This document shows, in pieces, positions 1 through 12,081 of a DNA stretch of 64,000 bases; position 1 is the stretch's first letter, and each line of letters begins with the position of its first letter. The translations under genes were made by a program, and so were the position numbers. This DNA comes from Fistularia commersonii (lineage: Eukaryota; Chordata; Actinopteri; Syngnathiformes; Fistulariidae): positions 9,812,501 through 9,876,500 of the forward strand of contig JBBMNZ010000015.1 of assembly GCA_037954325.1 (NCBI GenBank), written 5' to 3'. The notes beneath the pieces were generated by a model that was not told the origin of the DNA, ran no database searches, and saw only the letters and a list, made by a program, of their open reading frames with translations.

Positions 1-283
1 AGGCCACTGGTACCCCTTCATCCCCGGTTCACCGGCCGCCGGATGGAAGCCCGATGTAGACGAAGGACGACGCATTTGATATAAACACACATTTCCAGCC
101 TTTCACTATACCCCCCCCTTCACACACACACACATCGACACACACACATCCGGCCAGTGTCATGCAGCTGTTTCGGGGGAGGGGAAATCAATCAAACCCT
201 TTCTCCTTGTGATTATGTCAGATTTTGTATTCATCATCTCTCTTTATTATCATGTGAAATCCTGTGTGTGCGCGTGTGTTTGT

Positions 284-288
<5 letters not shown>

Positions 289-319
<31 letters not shown>
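289..319. repeat. (GT)n microsatellite
   Basis: An uninterrupted GT run of about 30 bases follows a broken GT/GC stretch from 263. Short (CA)n tracts also lie at 121-150. No gene signal overlaps it. Confidence 0.95.
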
Positions 320-323
<4 letters not shown>

Positions 324-487
324 TGCGTGGGAAGTGGTTGATGAGCATTTCTCATTTTACCCCCCCACCCCCGATGGAACAATGATCCATCTGGTGCCTT
401 TACAGTCCGACTTATCATCGAATGCCTTTGATAAATAATAAATAGCCTGTTTAACAGAACGACCAGTGCATGCGTGTGTGTATGTGT

Positions 488-489
<2 letters not shown>

Positions 490-538
<49 letters not shown>
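490..538. repeat. (GT)n microsatellite
   Basis: A pure (TG)n tract of about 49 bases, probably polymorphic in length. Confidence 0.97.
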
Positions 539-539
<1 letters not shown>

Positions 540-540
540 T

Positions 541-2340
541 TATTCGCTGCTCCTCCGCCCGGCAGCTTGAGTTTTATTCCACCCCTTGATTGCCCTCATG
601 GCTCGGATTAGTGGCTACTTAACACCACCTGGTGTTTAGTTTTGCACAAACAGGTTTTCATAAATAACAGCTGACGCTAGAAATGCTCAATGCTAATAAA
701 TGTTTTTGACTATTTTGCGCCGTCTCTAATTGCACTCACCTTCAGGAATGGCGTGGCTCCGCCGAAATCTGTAAACACAGGCACAGACGTCTTCGGTTTA
801 CCGGGTGGAGTAAGTGCTTTGGTGAACTTTCTCCAGCTCCTGGCGTTTGTCGGATTTCGGAGGCTTGAGCGAAATGGGATTCAGAAATCAAAGCGCTTCC
901 GGGAAAGTGAAGGCAATGGATCGGTCGATGTCAGCGGTAGAGGCTTTCCCATCGATTTCCGTCACTGATTCCTGATCAGCTTCCCCCATCGATTGGAGGT
1001 CATCTTTCAGCGGGCGCTGTTTGATACCTGCGTGGGATTGTTCAGACGTGTTTGATTTTTTTTCAACAAATAAAAATCTAAGGCGTCTAATCGGTCATTC
1101 GGTGACGTCATCACACGTAGTCCCACGGTATGCAGCGATCATTCAACATAGCTGAATGACGTAGCTCAGAGTGAGACATCCTGCTTTTCCCCAAATCTTT
1201 GATGCACTGGCAGACCAAAAGGGGGAAGCAGCAGCTGAGTTTCGGAGCGGCCTGTGTAATATTTATTTTATTGCTGACCGCCAACTCTGGGTCCTGATGG
1301 GTCAAGAGGCTGAGATGATGTCTCTCCAATTCTCCCGGTTGCCTGGCATCTCTTGAACCATGAATAACCCTACAGTCCTATGCCACGATTGCGATTCACT
1401 CAAAGTGCATGGCCGAAGCCACTTGAGTCTTCCTCTCTTTATCTCCGGGGCGATGCGGGCATATTTGGTCTTTTTAAAGCAGCACCTCATCTGTGATTTT
1501 CTTTGACAGATACTTCTCAGAAAGTTTTTGAGACATGCTCTCACAGCAATACAGGAGGTTCTTGACCTTGACTATTCCAGCACTATTTTCGCAAATTATG
1601 CAGCAATGGAAAAAAAAAAAAAAAAAAACACAAACAAAAACAAAAGTATAACTGGCGAATGTAAACAAAAGTATCTTCATCATATAGCGCCACGTGATGA
1701 CGTCTTGGTTTGCCTCCACTCTCCAATCTGTTCTCGTGCCACATTTGTTTTAATGCCGCAAACGTTGTATTTGGGAATGATGGAATAAGAAGATACGGGC
1801 GATGGCGAGGAAAGCTGCCAAGAAAGGTCAAGGACGTTGTGACTCGAGGACTTCCTGTACTCCAGCTCTCAGACGCAGTCGTGACCTGATTTTTGCAGAT
1901 CCTCCCCCTGGCTCTGATTGAGAGCTGTTTGAACTTCCAAATGTTTTGGAGTTTGGAAAAGGCGTCCTTGGCTTTGGACATTCGAGGCTACAGTGCCTTT
2001 TCTGGCGCCGTGGTCTGTGCTTCTGGCGCTGCCCATGTTGGTAAAGTCATCCCCTTCCTCAGTTCTGCTGCTGATCCTTGACTGTGCTGGTTTTGGATGG
2101 TTGATCAACATCACATTAGTCTCGGTGGAACCGATGTATTGGTAATTGTTGTACACAAAATTCACTTTTGTTCAAGGGACAGAATATTATATTTGTCGAA
2201 CGAACTTTGTTATGCGTTCTCGTCTTTGTGCACCAGATGTTCTTGTCAAAGGAAAGAAAATCGCATTTCACCGCCACAATGAAAACAAATTATCTCTAAA
2301 AAAAGCCACTGTTTTTTTTTCGGCGCAGTTCGTAATCTGA
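541..2340. other. non-coding stretch, no gene seen
   Basis: Mostly unique-looking sequence with a poly-A run at 1610-1628. Open frames here are short, lack domain features, and overlap on both strands. Confidence 0.6.
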
Positions 2341-2344
2341 CCAG

Positions 2345-2520
2345 TCGAGTCAAGTCAGACTTTATTTACACGGCGCCGAACCACAACCCCAACGTTCTCC
2401 CATGAGCGAGCACTTGGCAAAAACAACTGTCTTTTACGGATACAGATCCCAGCTCAATGAGGGCGGCCTTCTGCCTCGAGCAATTGCGGTGGTACGAAGG
2501 TCGGGAGGGACTGGCACAAC
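2345..2520 (-). repeat. retroposon 3'-tail-like repeat, antisense
   Basis: It begins gagtcaagtcagactttatt, the reverse complement of an AATAAAGT-type tail common at the 3' ends of fish LINE/SINE copies. A related tail lies at 49380-49600. The outer boundary is approximate. Confidence 0.5.
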
Positions 2521-3351
2521 TGAGCCCTTACTCATAATAACAGTAGTGCTAAAAGCTACATGCTAATCACTGACATGGTACAATATTGGCTTAAATATTC
2601 ATGAAACGATGTTGGATGCAGTGGATCCGTCCACGAGAGCCCCCGGGGACCCGGGAGAGTTGACCAGTCGTCAGGGTAGTCGATGACCAGTCGACCTTCG
2701 ACCGCCTTGTGTCGATTGCGCGGATCTTGCTATGATGCGCCGAAAGGTTCCCGCCTCCGCACCGGCGGCGGGGGAAAAACATCCGCCGTGATCGAGCGCA
2801 GAACAGTCTCGGGAATTTAACATTTGTCTCCATCCCGGTAATTGATTGCAGCGGGGAGCGCCGGGGCCAATCATGGGACGGGCGCTTTCTTAAAGTGACG
2901 GGAATAAAACGGATATAACACATTGAGGATATTTTATATTCCCGATATTGCGCGAATGAAGTCATAATTCAATGAGACCAAAGAAGCAGAATTAGATTAG
3001 AGTTGTAATTTCATGAAGATTTTTTTATTTAGCCTGAGAGAGGGAAGATGTCAGGAGAAGTGTTGTGACGTTTCGAGGAAAAAGGCGTCATATTGCAAGT
3101 GAAGGTAATAGAGCTACAGGGAAAAAAGTTATTAAATGAATTTTGATGTTTGATTCATAATAGTGTTATCACCTACATTTACATTTGGGAGGTGTCATGA
3201 TGTTCAGGATTAATATATATTCTCTTGTGGTGTTTTGGTTGTCTTGGAAGGACATTTTGTGATTCACTGTCAGAACTGTTTTCGCTTTTTTCCTCCTACA
3301 TGCAGCGTTACATTAGCGTTTTGAATGTTATTATTTCCCCGGTCTCCGCGT
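2521..3351. other. non-coding stretch, no gene seen
   Basis: GC-rich at 2600-2890, AT-rich after that. I see no coding exon, RNA gene or clear repeat. Confidence 0.55.
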
Positions 3352-3592
3352 GATCCAATTCAACAGTTTATCAATCCATTTTCTCGCTGCCTATCCCAGC
3401 TGTCCTTGGATGATAGTCCATCCTGGAGTGTTCCCATGGCCGCATACGGAGACATACAGCCGCTCACTTGTTCCATCACATCATCCGGAGACCTTCAACC
3501 ATTCACGTCATATACAGACAAATAAGCATTCACTCCCTCATTCATTCAGAATCCGACCGGGGACCCTCTTGCCGTGAGGCGGTAGCGCCGGT
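3352..3592 (-). repeat. SINE-like repeat, antisense
   Basis: Read on the minus strand it has the usual order of the family that recurs through this window: a head with GGCGCTACCGCCTCACGGCA, a body with short degenerate units (cattca.. / ..agagacatacagcc on the plus strand), and a tail with ccagctgggataggcagcga. The head resembles a tRNA-derived A-box region (inference). It is diverged, and the ends are approximate. Confidence 0.6.
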
Positions 3593-4311
3593 CGTGTTGC
3601 CCGCGGTAAAAAAATTTGATTGAGCAATAGTATTCTTTTTCAGCATGTGAGAGAAACTGCGAGCGCAGGCTGTGAGTGACCTCCCGCCCCCTGCCTCCGA
3701 GGCAGGATTGTCCATTAGCGGAGCGCCGGCGCTCCGAGCCGCTCTGCTCCGGCTCCACGCACTCAATACAGCGTTGTATTTATTCTCCCCGGACCCTCGC
3801 ACGCCCCGCCGAGGCTGCTAAATCTGAAGCCTTTCGCTCTGTCCCTCGGCTTATTTCCAACAGGAGCATTTGACTCCCCCCCCCCCCCGAGCTTGGAAGT
3901 TTCTCCCTGCGGCCCTGTGAAGACGGAGGGAAGTAGAAGGCTGCGGCCGCACAGGCCGATCCATTCGGAGGGAAACGGTCCGGCGGAGAAACAACCCCCA
4001 AAGATTTATCACGTTCAACTAGCTCCGTTCCTTGCTCGTTTTCTCCGAGGTGACACTTCGCTTGCACTCAGTCAGATCGTTTTTCCCCACTTTTAGTTTT
4101 TCTTGCAGGTTTTTCAGATATTTCACATTTCATCCGTTCACGCGTTTCAGAAACCTACCAAGTTTCTGTCAGACTCTTGCTAGAAATCCAGCTCGTCTCG
4201 AAATAAAGCTCCGTTAAACAGGTCTGAAAAACTGATGGTTTCGGACCGTATGATCCGCGATGGGGTCGGACTGAGTGAAAATCCAAACACGGCCAGGCGC
4301 TAGATTACGTG
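3593..4311. other. GC-rich repeat-poor block
   Basis: CpG-rich between about 3660 and 4010. It could be part of a promoter or regulatory region, but no TSS motif or exon can be assigned. Confidence 0.4.
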
Positions 4312-4447
4312 TCAGTCATTCTACCTGCGCCGTTTATCCTGCTCTGAGCGTCGGGATGAGGATGAACCAGTCAGTCAGCGGGTGAGGTTCACCCTGGACC
4401 TATCAGGAGCCACATGTAGAGACATACAACCATTCACTCTTGTCATA
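4312..4447 (-). repeat. SINE-like repeat fragment, antisense
   Basis: Contains catccgacgctcagagcagg-like tail text on the minus strand, and agacatacaaccattcactc on the plus strand. The latter is a recurring unit of the SINE-like family. It ends directly at the pogo-like element that starts at 4452. Confidence 0.5.
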
Positions 4448-4451
4448 TATA

Positions 4452-5108
4452 CCGTATTTTGCGGACTATAAGGCGCACCCCATTATAAGGCGCAATAACA
4501 ATGAACGGGTCTATTTTCATACATAAGACGCATCGCATATAAAGGCGCATGATAAAACGTACGGTATATAAAGCGAAACGAAACAGTCGAACTATATTCA
4601 TCTCATTCATCTCGCTTTGTTCCCTGTGAAACTGTTTGGTCTTCTTTACTCGGTGCCGTTCATCCGCTTTGCTTCTTCCACTTCCGCACCATCGATACAT
4701 TCATGTTGAATTCTTTCACGGCTGCTCTATTCCCATCATCTACTGCGTGACTGATCGCCTTGCGTTTGACTTCCGCTCTGTAAGCATGTCTCTTAACAGG
4801 TGACATTTTTGGGGGTCCTCATACACACTAATGCAGGGTAATATTATGCTGAAGCACAGTACGTACCAGTAGGAGATAAGCGTACTATGTACTGTTCTCT
4901 GATTGGTTTATGGTTACCAGCGATAGCGGACACCTGAAGTTAGTGTGAGGTTGGGACAACGTTATATTCCAGCTCTACATAATTAGTTATCTATCGTCGT
5001 CCGACGTTGCGACCTATATTTAACCAAGGACCGACTTTCATACGACGTCCCCGTGTCGGGTGGGAACAGTCGGACAATCAGTCGAGCGGAACGGCTTTGT
5101 CGCTTTCC
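4452..5108 (-). mobile_element. pogo-like DNA transposon remnant, truncated
   Basis: The right end starts after TA at 4450 with CCGTATTTTGCGGACTATAAG and runs on with repeated AAGGCGCA motifs. The interior matches, in reverse, the element at 34412-35280. On the minus strand, about 4650-4790, a broken frame reads AVDDGNRAAVKEFN and later WKKQ, which resembles the helix-turn-helix DNA-binding region of pogo/Tigger-type transposases. The other terminus is missing near 5108, so the copy is incomplete. Confidence 0.7.
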
Positions 5109-5607
5109 AAATAATTTCCGAAAATTGTTTATTCAAGGTAAACAATGTGTCTTTGTCCATCTATCTATGTGGGCAGCATGCAGTGACAGGCAGTACAATT
5201 AAATGCTCTTCCACTAGATGGCTGAAGGTAGTAAATGAATCTACCTGCTGCCGCTCAGACAGCAATAATTAGTGATGATTCGAGGAGACAGCGGCAGGGA
5301 TACGCCATGGATGAATATTTACAAAGAAAAAGGACCCTCTGGTCCTGAAGAACATTGTGACCCAGATGAAAGTATGACTAGTGGTCAGAAGAAAGTAAAA
5401 AAGGTGAGCTCAATACAATGAAATTTAGATCGTGTTTCATCACTTCCTGCAAGAATATCAGCTTTATTAACAACCAAACAGGGCCAGATTTCATACTATT
5501 ATGTAAATTGAGAGTACAGTTTCATTCTATTTCATCAAAAACATACTTATTTGTTAACGTAAAATGTGTGGCATGGCTCAAAAAAGGTTGGGAAACACTG
5601 ATATAGA
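5109..5607 (+). mobile_element. hAT-like fragment
   Basis: The right end AAAGGTTGGGAAACACTGA (about 5584-5602) is the terminal sequence type of hAT elements. About 5308-5420 reads MDEYLQRKR in a frame that soon stops, like the start of a hAT transposase. The left end is not defined. No transposase is intact. Confidence 0.45.
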
Positions 5608-5722
5608 GACTTATGACCATTCGCCCATTCATTCACACATCTGGAGACGCCACACAGAAAGGCCCCGTGTTAAAATCCAACTAAGGACCTTCTACCCGTG
5701 AGGCGGAAGCACTAACCGCCGA
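5598..5722 (-). repeat. SINE-like repeat fragment, antisense
   Basis: Minus-strand head with GGTTAGTGCTTCCGCCTCACGG (plus 5699-5720) and degenerate cattcacacat units. It is the same family as 59657-59872. Confidence 0.6.
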
Positions 5723-6521
5723 TAAAGTGAAATGTCCCCGTATGAGGACATTTATTTTTTTCCCTTCAAAACCAGTGGCCAGGCTTTGTTCCAACTGAAC
5801 TGAAACTGAATACCTCTCTGAAATTAAAAAAAACCCGATATCGGGCCAGAGATAACACTCGGCAGGCTTTCCCTGCGTATCTATGGCAACCAGGCTCCTC
5901 CGAGAGAGTTTACAGGTAATGGACACGGATAGCGGCCGGTGAATTATTGAGAGGCTCCATCAGACACCGCCTGTCGGACACAGCCTCGGCCCCCGGATGC
6001 TAACCTGATACCGCGCCGATACGCGATGAGCTGGGGTTGGGGGGAGATAAAAGATGGCGGGGCCTTTATCTCCCCCCCGCCAGGCGCTCGCCAAGGAAAA
6101 CACAGCTTGTTTGGAGAGGAGGCGACACCGCGGGTTGCCTTTTTTTATCCGGAATAATTGGGAGAGGGTCGGCGCCAGACCACCGTGTCATTAATGTCAC
6201 CTCGGCGCTCCATGCGGTTTAAATATCCTCATGAAATAATACGCATGGATGTCCTCGAAAATGAAGGCTGGGAGGTACTTTGTGTATCCAGCCAGCTGAG
6301 GGAGACTATCTCGCCCTGTCCTGACGGGTTACTCCAAAATAAGAATTTAAATACAAATTTAAGAGTCCTTCCTGCCGAGGGCCAATTAGACTGAAAGTAC
6401 CGCAATGACGCGTCGCCGCCTTCGTTCCCCCCGAGTCGCCTGTCAGCGCTCCAATCAGGCAAACAATAAGCAATTATCATCTTATTATTAATTATTGTCT
6501 CAAGCTAATTGTCTTGCAGTT
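5723..6521. other. repeat-poor block, candidate regulatory DNA
   Basis: It contains AT-rich motifs set in GC-rich flanks: aattattgag, taattgtc, and a run of ATTA/TAAT cores at 6465-6500. This composition is common in conserved vertebrate enhancers, but conservation cannot be tested here. No exon was found. Confidence 0.3.
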
Positions 6522-6811
6522 GTCTTATCGCCTCATAGCAAGGCGCTCCCTGGTTGGATTCCCTCAGGGCGGCCTTTCCGTGTGGAGTCTTGGCGTTTTC
6601 CCTGTGTCTTCTCCCTTTGGGTTTCCTTTCCCACGGTCCAAAAAACTGGAAGTATATTCTTTGGAGGCACAACAATGGATTGACCACACAAGTCAGCTGA
6701 GTGACGGAATTTTGGATGTCACTATGTGACGTGAATGTGTGTACGTCTCTGTGCGGCCCTGTGATTGGTCCGGGATGAACCCATGACGGATGAATGAATG
6801 AATGAATGAAA
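6522..6811 (+). repeat. SINE-like repeat with (TGAA)n tail
   Basis: Head with the relic of a cctcatagcaaggcgctccc motif, then ggcctttccgtgtggagtct, then the ccacggtccaaaaaactgga segment, the unit atgtgacgtgaatgtgtgta, the cctgtgattggtccgggatg segment, and a (GAAT)n tail at 6788-6811. This order recurs at several places in the window. Confidence 0.7.
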
Positions 6812-7825
6812 AATTGCATCCAATGTGGCAGAGGAAAGCACCAATCTGCTGCATGAAGGCTCATTTATGCTCACGTTACGTACGTAAACGGGCACATTCA
6901 TTCGTGTTTATCGTTGACGTGGCTGTTGAGCAATGTCTCCATAAGAGGGCGGTGCAGAGTTCAGAGTTCACCTTCAAGTGCCATGTTCCGACCATAACAA
7001 ACATGTCGACGACAGAGGAGTATATTCTGAGACGCCGTGTTGTCTTCTTCTCCGTTCCTTTCGCAGTTCGCACTTAAACATACCGCACAACACTGCCCCC
7101 CGACGACTAGCTGCGACTAGCTTGGCCACACATCCGCTCGCTCCCCGAAAAACATGCAGAAACACACAGGTAATGAACGCAGAGGACAGACAGACGGCTC
7201 TTTCCGTATGCTAATGCTAATTGCATGAGTATAAATGAGCCCTTATCTTACAGGGGAATCGGCTCTGACTGATATGATTCAGGAAATGCACGGTACTGTG
7301 ACTCCAAGAGACATTACCCCCCTCCCCCCCAGACTGAAGCGCCGCTTGCTAACACCTGGATCGGTTTGTGGGATTGTGTAATTTATAATGAGGGCGGGCC
7401 CTGCCTGACACGCGGCGTTCGTCCCGAGTTCGCAACTCGCTCCAGTGGCTCTCGGAGGTTATAAAAACACCGGCACGGTTCATATATCCGGCCTCACGAT
7501 CCGTCCCAGAGCCGTAATGTCAACATAAAACCCCTAAAATAAAACAGGACTCCCGCAAGTGGAGGGAATCCATCCTTCTTACGACCTCCCCGAGGTTTGT
7601 TTAGTTTTTTTAAAGTCATATTTGAAGTTTCCGCCGCTGTGCTTTTATTTTCCATGTGTGCAATTTGGGCTTTTTAGGATTTTCAATAACTTTTAAGGTG
7701 GATTTCATTTTCTTTGATTAAAAGAAATGGAATAATTTCACAGCAGCATGTGCCAATCATTTATTTTAATCCGTTTTTTCAGCGTTATGTTCAATTTATT
7801 TTTCAATCAGGGTGGCGCGGGAGGT
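6812..7825. other. non-coding stretch, no gene seen
   Basis: No exon or mobile element was recognised. 7370-7510 is a GC-rich patch with unique-looking sequence. Confidence 0.55.
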
Positions 7826-8109
7826 TTATCGGAAACACTAAATTGTCTGGCGAGTGAATGGTTGTATGTCTCTTTATGACATGTGAGTGAGAGGGTGAAT
7901 GGTTGAGTATCTAGATAAGGTGTGAATGACAGAGTGAATAGTTGTTTGTGTCAAGGAGAGCGAGTGTCTCCATGATATTTGAATGAGAGTGAATGATAGC
8001 ATGATAGCATATAGAGGGTGAATGCCTCTATATGTGGGCCTGTGATTGGTCCAGCCTCTCAGCCAATGGCTGCCGGGAAAGTATAGATAATAAATGAATT
8101 GATGAACGA
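7826..8109 (+). repeat. SINE-like repeat, 3' part
   Basis: Several degenerate copies of a gtgaatggttgtatgtctct-type unit, then cctgtgattggtccagcctc and gataataaatgaattgatga. The tRNA-like head is missing. Confidence 0.65.
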
Positions 8110-9260
8110 ATTCGTATTTTTCAATCAATAATACCAAGTTTGCAGAATCAAATAGTTCTCCACACCAGGACTTACTGCAGCTCCCCTGTGATATTCTTAT
8201 TTTTATCATTTCTTTCTGTCCCTTGCCATGAGCAAACTTTCTGGGCATCGATTTTGGAAACAATCTAAAAAGTTTCGCTGCCGGGAAAACTTTTAAACTC
8301 AATCAGACTTATTAATGCAGATGAATCCGCCTCACGTGTACCCAATGCCTCGCCGGGATGCTAAATTAGAAGAAGAAGCGAAATTCCACATTATACAGCT
8401 TGAGCAGGGAAAAAGAAAGGCTAGTAATGAGCTGCGTTCGAGCGATAACAGGGTGCAGCTCCGAAACGACAAAACCAGAGAAGCTCCGGAACCTGGACGC
8501 GCAGATTTTCAGTTCCTGAGTGTTCGCTTGCATTTTCTAACTGTTATTCCAAGAAGCCCGATAAAAGAGAGGCTTCTTGTCTCTGAGGCTCCCGGACGCA
8601 ATAAAAAAAAAGAGCTCGCCCTTCCACCGGTTGTTTCTGTGAAGACCGGCCTCCCCGCTTTGTCGGAAGTTACAGGTTTTTATTGCTCTCTTACATCACC
8701 GGTGTCAACCTCTCCGGAGCGGCGCTACGCCCGGTGCTCTTCTGGTCGGTGTAGGCGACCACTTTTGTTCGTGGGGAAATTCACAAGCGATGTCAAAGAA
8801 CCAAGCTGCGTGGAGGCGAGGGTGTTGCGTCACCTTTGTCTGAATAAGTTGCACTCGAAGGGGTCGCGAACACTCTGAAGAGTCAACCGGGGCGGTGACT
8901 CACACCGAAGCCGTGACCAGATGGTTGGAGTCTTTATTTATCTCTTAAAGACACACAGTTTTTTGACCTTGGGCCTGTGAAGGTAAACCCTGGAGACATG
9001 AAGGCCAGCCGCTTTGCTCAGCTCCAGGCAGGAGAGACATCGCAGACGATAATTTGATATTTTCACGTCAGACATTCAGATAGACATCTGCAAGGTGGCC
9101 GACAATTTGTCGGTTGACTCCAGAGTTCACTCCGGTTCTGCGCCCTCCACCTGTTTGCAGGCTTTGTATCTCCAGCAGGTTAAGAGCATCCGGCTCGAGA
9201 GGAACAGGGGTCGGAACCTATTCAATCTTTGTCAACTTAGATCCTCGAATAAGCAAATAA
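8110..9260. other. non-coding stretch, no gene seen
   Basis: An open frame of 187 codons at 8315-8878 has no recognisable domain and no splice context. I treat it as chance. The rest is unremarkable. Confidence 0.5.
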
Positions 9261-9294
9261 TCAATTTGAGTTAGAAGAATCGTGATAGTGGACC

Positions 9295-9335
9295 GTGAAG
9301 GAGCAGCAGCAGCACCAGCAGCAGCAGCTCCTTCT
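9295..9335. repeat. imperfect (CAG)n tract
   Basis: A short run of AGCAGCAGCACCAGCAGCAG type, interrupted. Confidence 0.85.
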
Positions 9336-9384
9336 CATCCAAGCTGCACCCGAGTGGACAGATCCTCCATCCTGGCATTTATTT

Positions 9385-9467
9385 GGAGAACAATTTCTGT
9401 CCAGGAGGAACAAGAGAGGCCCCAGAATCGACCCCTGGGGAACACCAAGGCCACAGCTAAGGGTCAA
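9385..9467 (-). pseudogene. non-LTR reverse transcriptase remnant
   Basis: The minus strand reads GVPQGSILGPLLFLL. This is the conserved motif just before the catalytic YxDD block in reverse transcriptases of LINE elements (family knowledge). The frame diverges immediately after LL, and no YxDD follows. It is a short dead fragment, with insufficient sequence to name the clade. Confidence 0.65.
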
Positions 9468-9635
9468 TGGCTACTTGCCGGTTATCCTAATCTTTTGTGT
9501 GCTTTTGAGGCAGCAGTAGAACTGCTAGAGTGGGCGCTTCTCCTGCCTGAAGGTCGCTAGTTCTCTTTCCGTCTCCTCCTGTCCGCATGTCAAATTGTCC
9601 TTGATGGTTCGCTGCCTCACACGGCGGCATCGTCT

Positions 9636-9712
9636 CATTGGCTGTATGTGTGTGCACGGTGAATGCGATGTAGCCTAAAGCGCTTTGAATCCGCAAGGTG
9701 TGGAGGTGCTCC
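9636..9712 (+). repeat. SINE/LINE 3'-tail-like fragment
   Basis: Contains cctaaagcgctttgaatcc, a text common near the 3' end of fish SINE/LINE copies and similar to taaagcgtctttgagtacc at 11040. Boundaries are approximate. Confidence 0.45.
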
Positions 9713-10928
9713 GGAAGTGGGGACCTATTCTCATTCCAAGTAGGGCTGCATCCATGTGAGCATGGTGGGGAAATGCCAGAAGAACACCGGGGTCCACAGG
9801 ATCAAATGCTTTTCTTCAGATCTTGGAGGGTTCTTCTAGATCACAATCAGTTTCCTCAGAGCTGATTCTGATTAGCGAAGGCAGGAAAGTCGTATCGAGT
9901 GAGGAGTTCTCTTCAAATATTCATTCCCCGCAGCCGTGACGTGACTCCGGAGCAGATCCAGTCCGTGGGAAAGGGAACGGGCTCTCAGAAGGCCCAACTA
10001 ACGGAGAACCAGAGGGAAACTCGAGGCTCAAGGCCCCGTGACTTTGTTTTTTTTCTTATTTGGACTGATGTTGCATAGGAAATGCCTATTTATGGTGCCT
10101 CTGCGGGGGTTGCAGCCCCGAAAAGCAAACGGCAACAACCAATCTGAATGTTTCAGAAATGATGTCTCGGGACCTGAGGGGACGTGGGGTTGGAGGAGGG
10201 CCAGATTGGGCTTCGTCCGCAGATCCCCCCCCCCCCCCCCCCAAAACCTCTCACGCAACCGCCCCTGCCTCTCATCCGCATTCTGCTCCTGGTCGTCCAA
10301 CCTCATTGATTAACCCTGGCGTGTAGAGCAGATCTTTGGCCCTGACAGCCGCAGTCAGCCTGTCAGGGGAAATTTCATGCCCAGTGCCTTTTCCATTAGG
10401 GAGGAGCGGCAGAGTCCACCTCCTCCAGGCACACAGCTGAAAGTTGCGCCTCATGAACCCCGCCCGCGCCCGTCTTGTCAGCATCTCGACGGTGGATGTA
10501 TACAGTTCAAGGTGCTACAAAGTAGCCGCGCCAATGAGCCGTGGCCTTCCGGCAACTGTGGCTGAATGCTGGTTAAAAAGGAGGCAGCTCCGCGGAAATG
10601 TTTGGCATCTGCGGGGGTTTGTGGAGCTGTATTCAAACTACCGTCCGGAGCATGGACGCCTCCGTCCTCACAGGGGAACTGCTAGCAAGTTGGATGCTGC
10701 GGCGTCATCGCCAGTCCAATTTATTTAGTTTTGCTATTCTTTCCTGGCATTGCCAGCCTCAGTTGGCTAATAAATCCAACGTCAGTAAATCTGGCCAGTG
10801 AATTGCTTGGAAATTAGGCAGGAGGGGAAGTGGGGCGAGCAATGGATCTGCAGATTAAATCCAAACTTGCTCTGCTTGGTTTTCTGGATAAATATGAATA
10901 TATGTATGGACATATGTTTATAAAATAG
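9713..10928. other. non-coding stretch, no gene seen
   Basis: A poly-C run lies at 10226-10242. Overlapping short open frames lack domains. No splice-consistent exon was found. Confidence 0.5.
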
Positions 10929-11102
10929 CAGCAGGGTGGTGTAGAGATTAGTGCTTCCACCTCACAGCAAGATAGTGCCTGGTTGGTTCCTGACAGGGTT
11001 CTTTCTGTGGGGAGTCTCCAAGTTGTCTGTCTTTCACTTGTAAAGCGTCTTTGAGTACCATGAAAAGAGCTATACAAATCCTATGTATTATTATTATTAT
11101 TA

Positions 11103-11139
<37 letters not shown>

Positions 11140-11402
11140 GTTCTCTCTGTGTCCATGTGAGTTTCCTCCAAGCTCTGGTTTCACCCCCAATCCAAAAAAA
11201 AAATTTCTTAATGGTCCAGACAAGTAAGCGAAAGGAGCGAACGTTGTATGCCTCGAAATGATGTTCGTATGGGAGAGCAAATGTTGTACGCCTCTATATA
11301 ATGTTTGGATGAGAGGGTGAATCTTGCTTCCGCCCAACGATAGCAGGGATAGGATCCAAAGGCCATGAGAGCTGGATAAGCAGTGTCGATCATGAATGAA
11401 TG
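10929..11402 (+). repeat. SINE-like repeat interrupted by a second retroposon tail
   Basis: Head ggtgtagagattagtgcttc and cacctcacagcaagatagtg, then ctttctgtggggagtctcca. At about 11026 the text switches to a cacttgtaaagcgtctttga...(ATT)n tail (to 11139), then returns to the first family: gtccatgtgagtttcctcca, the ..aatgttgtacgcctct units, the gatagcagggataggatcca segment, and a short gaatgaatga tail. The switch and return indicate a nested insertion. Confidence 0.7.
11026..11139 (+). repeat. retroposon 3' tail with (ATT)n
   Basis: taaagcgtctttgagtaccatg is followed by agctatacaaatcctatgta and about 50 bases of ATT repeats. It is inserted into the surrounding SINE-like copy. Confidence 0.65.
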
Positions 11403-11435
11403 AATCTTTATAAAATGTAAGTCCACCCATAACTA

Positions 11436-12079
11436 CCGTATTTTACGCACTATAAGACGCACTTAAAATCCTGACATTTTCTCAAAAATCGACCACACCG
11501 TGTATGAATTCTTTTTGTGCTTACTGACCTCCAACCAATTTTATGTGGTACACCGCGCTCAAACATCTGTCAAAATGTTTTAGTGCGACTTTGGTAAGTG
11601 ACGAAGCCGCTCCGCTTGATTGATTGTCGGACCGCTCCCAACTGAGGCAGGGACGTTGTATTAAAGTCAGTCCTTGGTTGAATGTGATTTGCAATATCAG
11701 ACAAGGTTAGTTGACTAATTTTGTAGTGCTGGAATACAACGTTGTTCCAACCTCACACTAAGTTCAGGTGTCCGCTATCGCTGGCGACGATAAACCAATC
11801 AGAGATCAGTACGTAGTATGCTTACCTGCGCCCTTTTTAACACTGGTATGTGCTGTGTGAGAAGTTTGAGAAAAATGTGAGTGTATTTTTCTAACAATAT
11901 TCGGAGTTATTGCGAATGAGTTGAATAAAGTTCGACGAAACTGACTGGATGGTTTCGCTATATGCACTGAATGTTTTATCAGGCGCTTTATAACACAGTG
12001 CGCCATATGTATGAATATAGACCTTTTCATTGATATTGCGCCTTATAATGTGGCGTGCCTTATGGTCCGCAAAATACGG
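11436..12079 (+). mobile_element. pogo-like MITE with TIRs and TA target duplication
   Basis: Starts after TA (11434-11435) with CCGTATTTTACGCACTATAAG and ends with CTTATGGTCCGCAAAATACGG before TA (12080-12081). The ends are inverted repeats with scattered mismatches. The interior aligns by eye with 34412-35280 (acattttctcaaaaatcg, gacctccaaccaattttat, and others) but lacks most of the coding part, so it is an internally deleted, non-autonomous copy of 644 bp. Confidence 0.85.
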
Positions 12080-12081
12080 TA

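Noticed and set aside
8315..8878. 187-codon open frame on the + strand
   Set aside because: No recognisable motif, no promoter or splice context. Chance frames of this length are expected in 64 kb.
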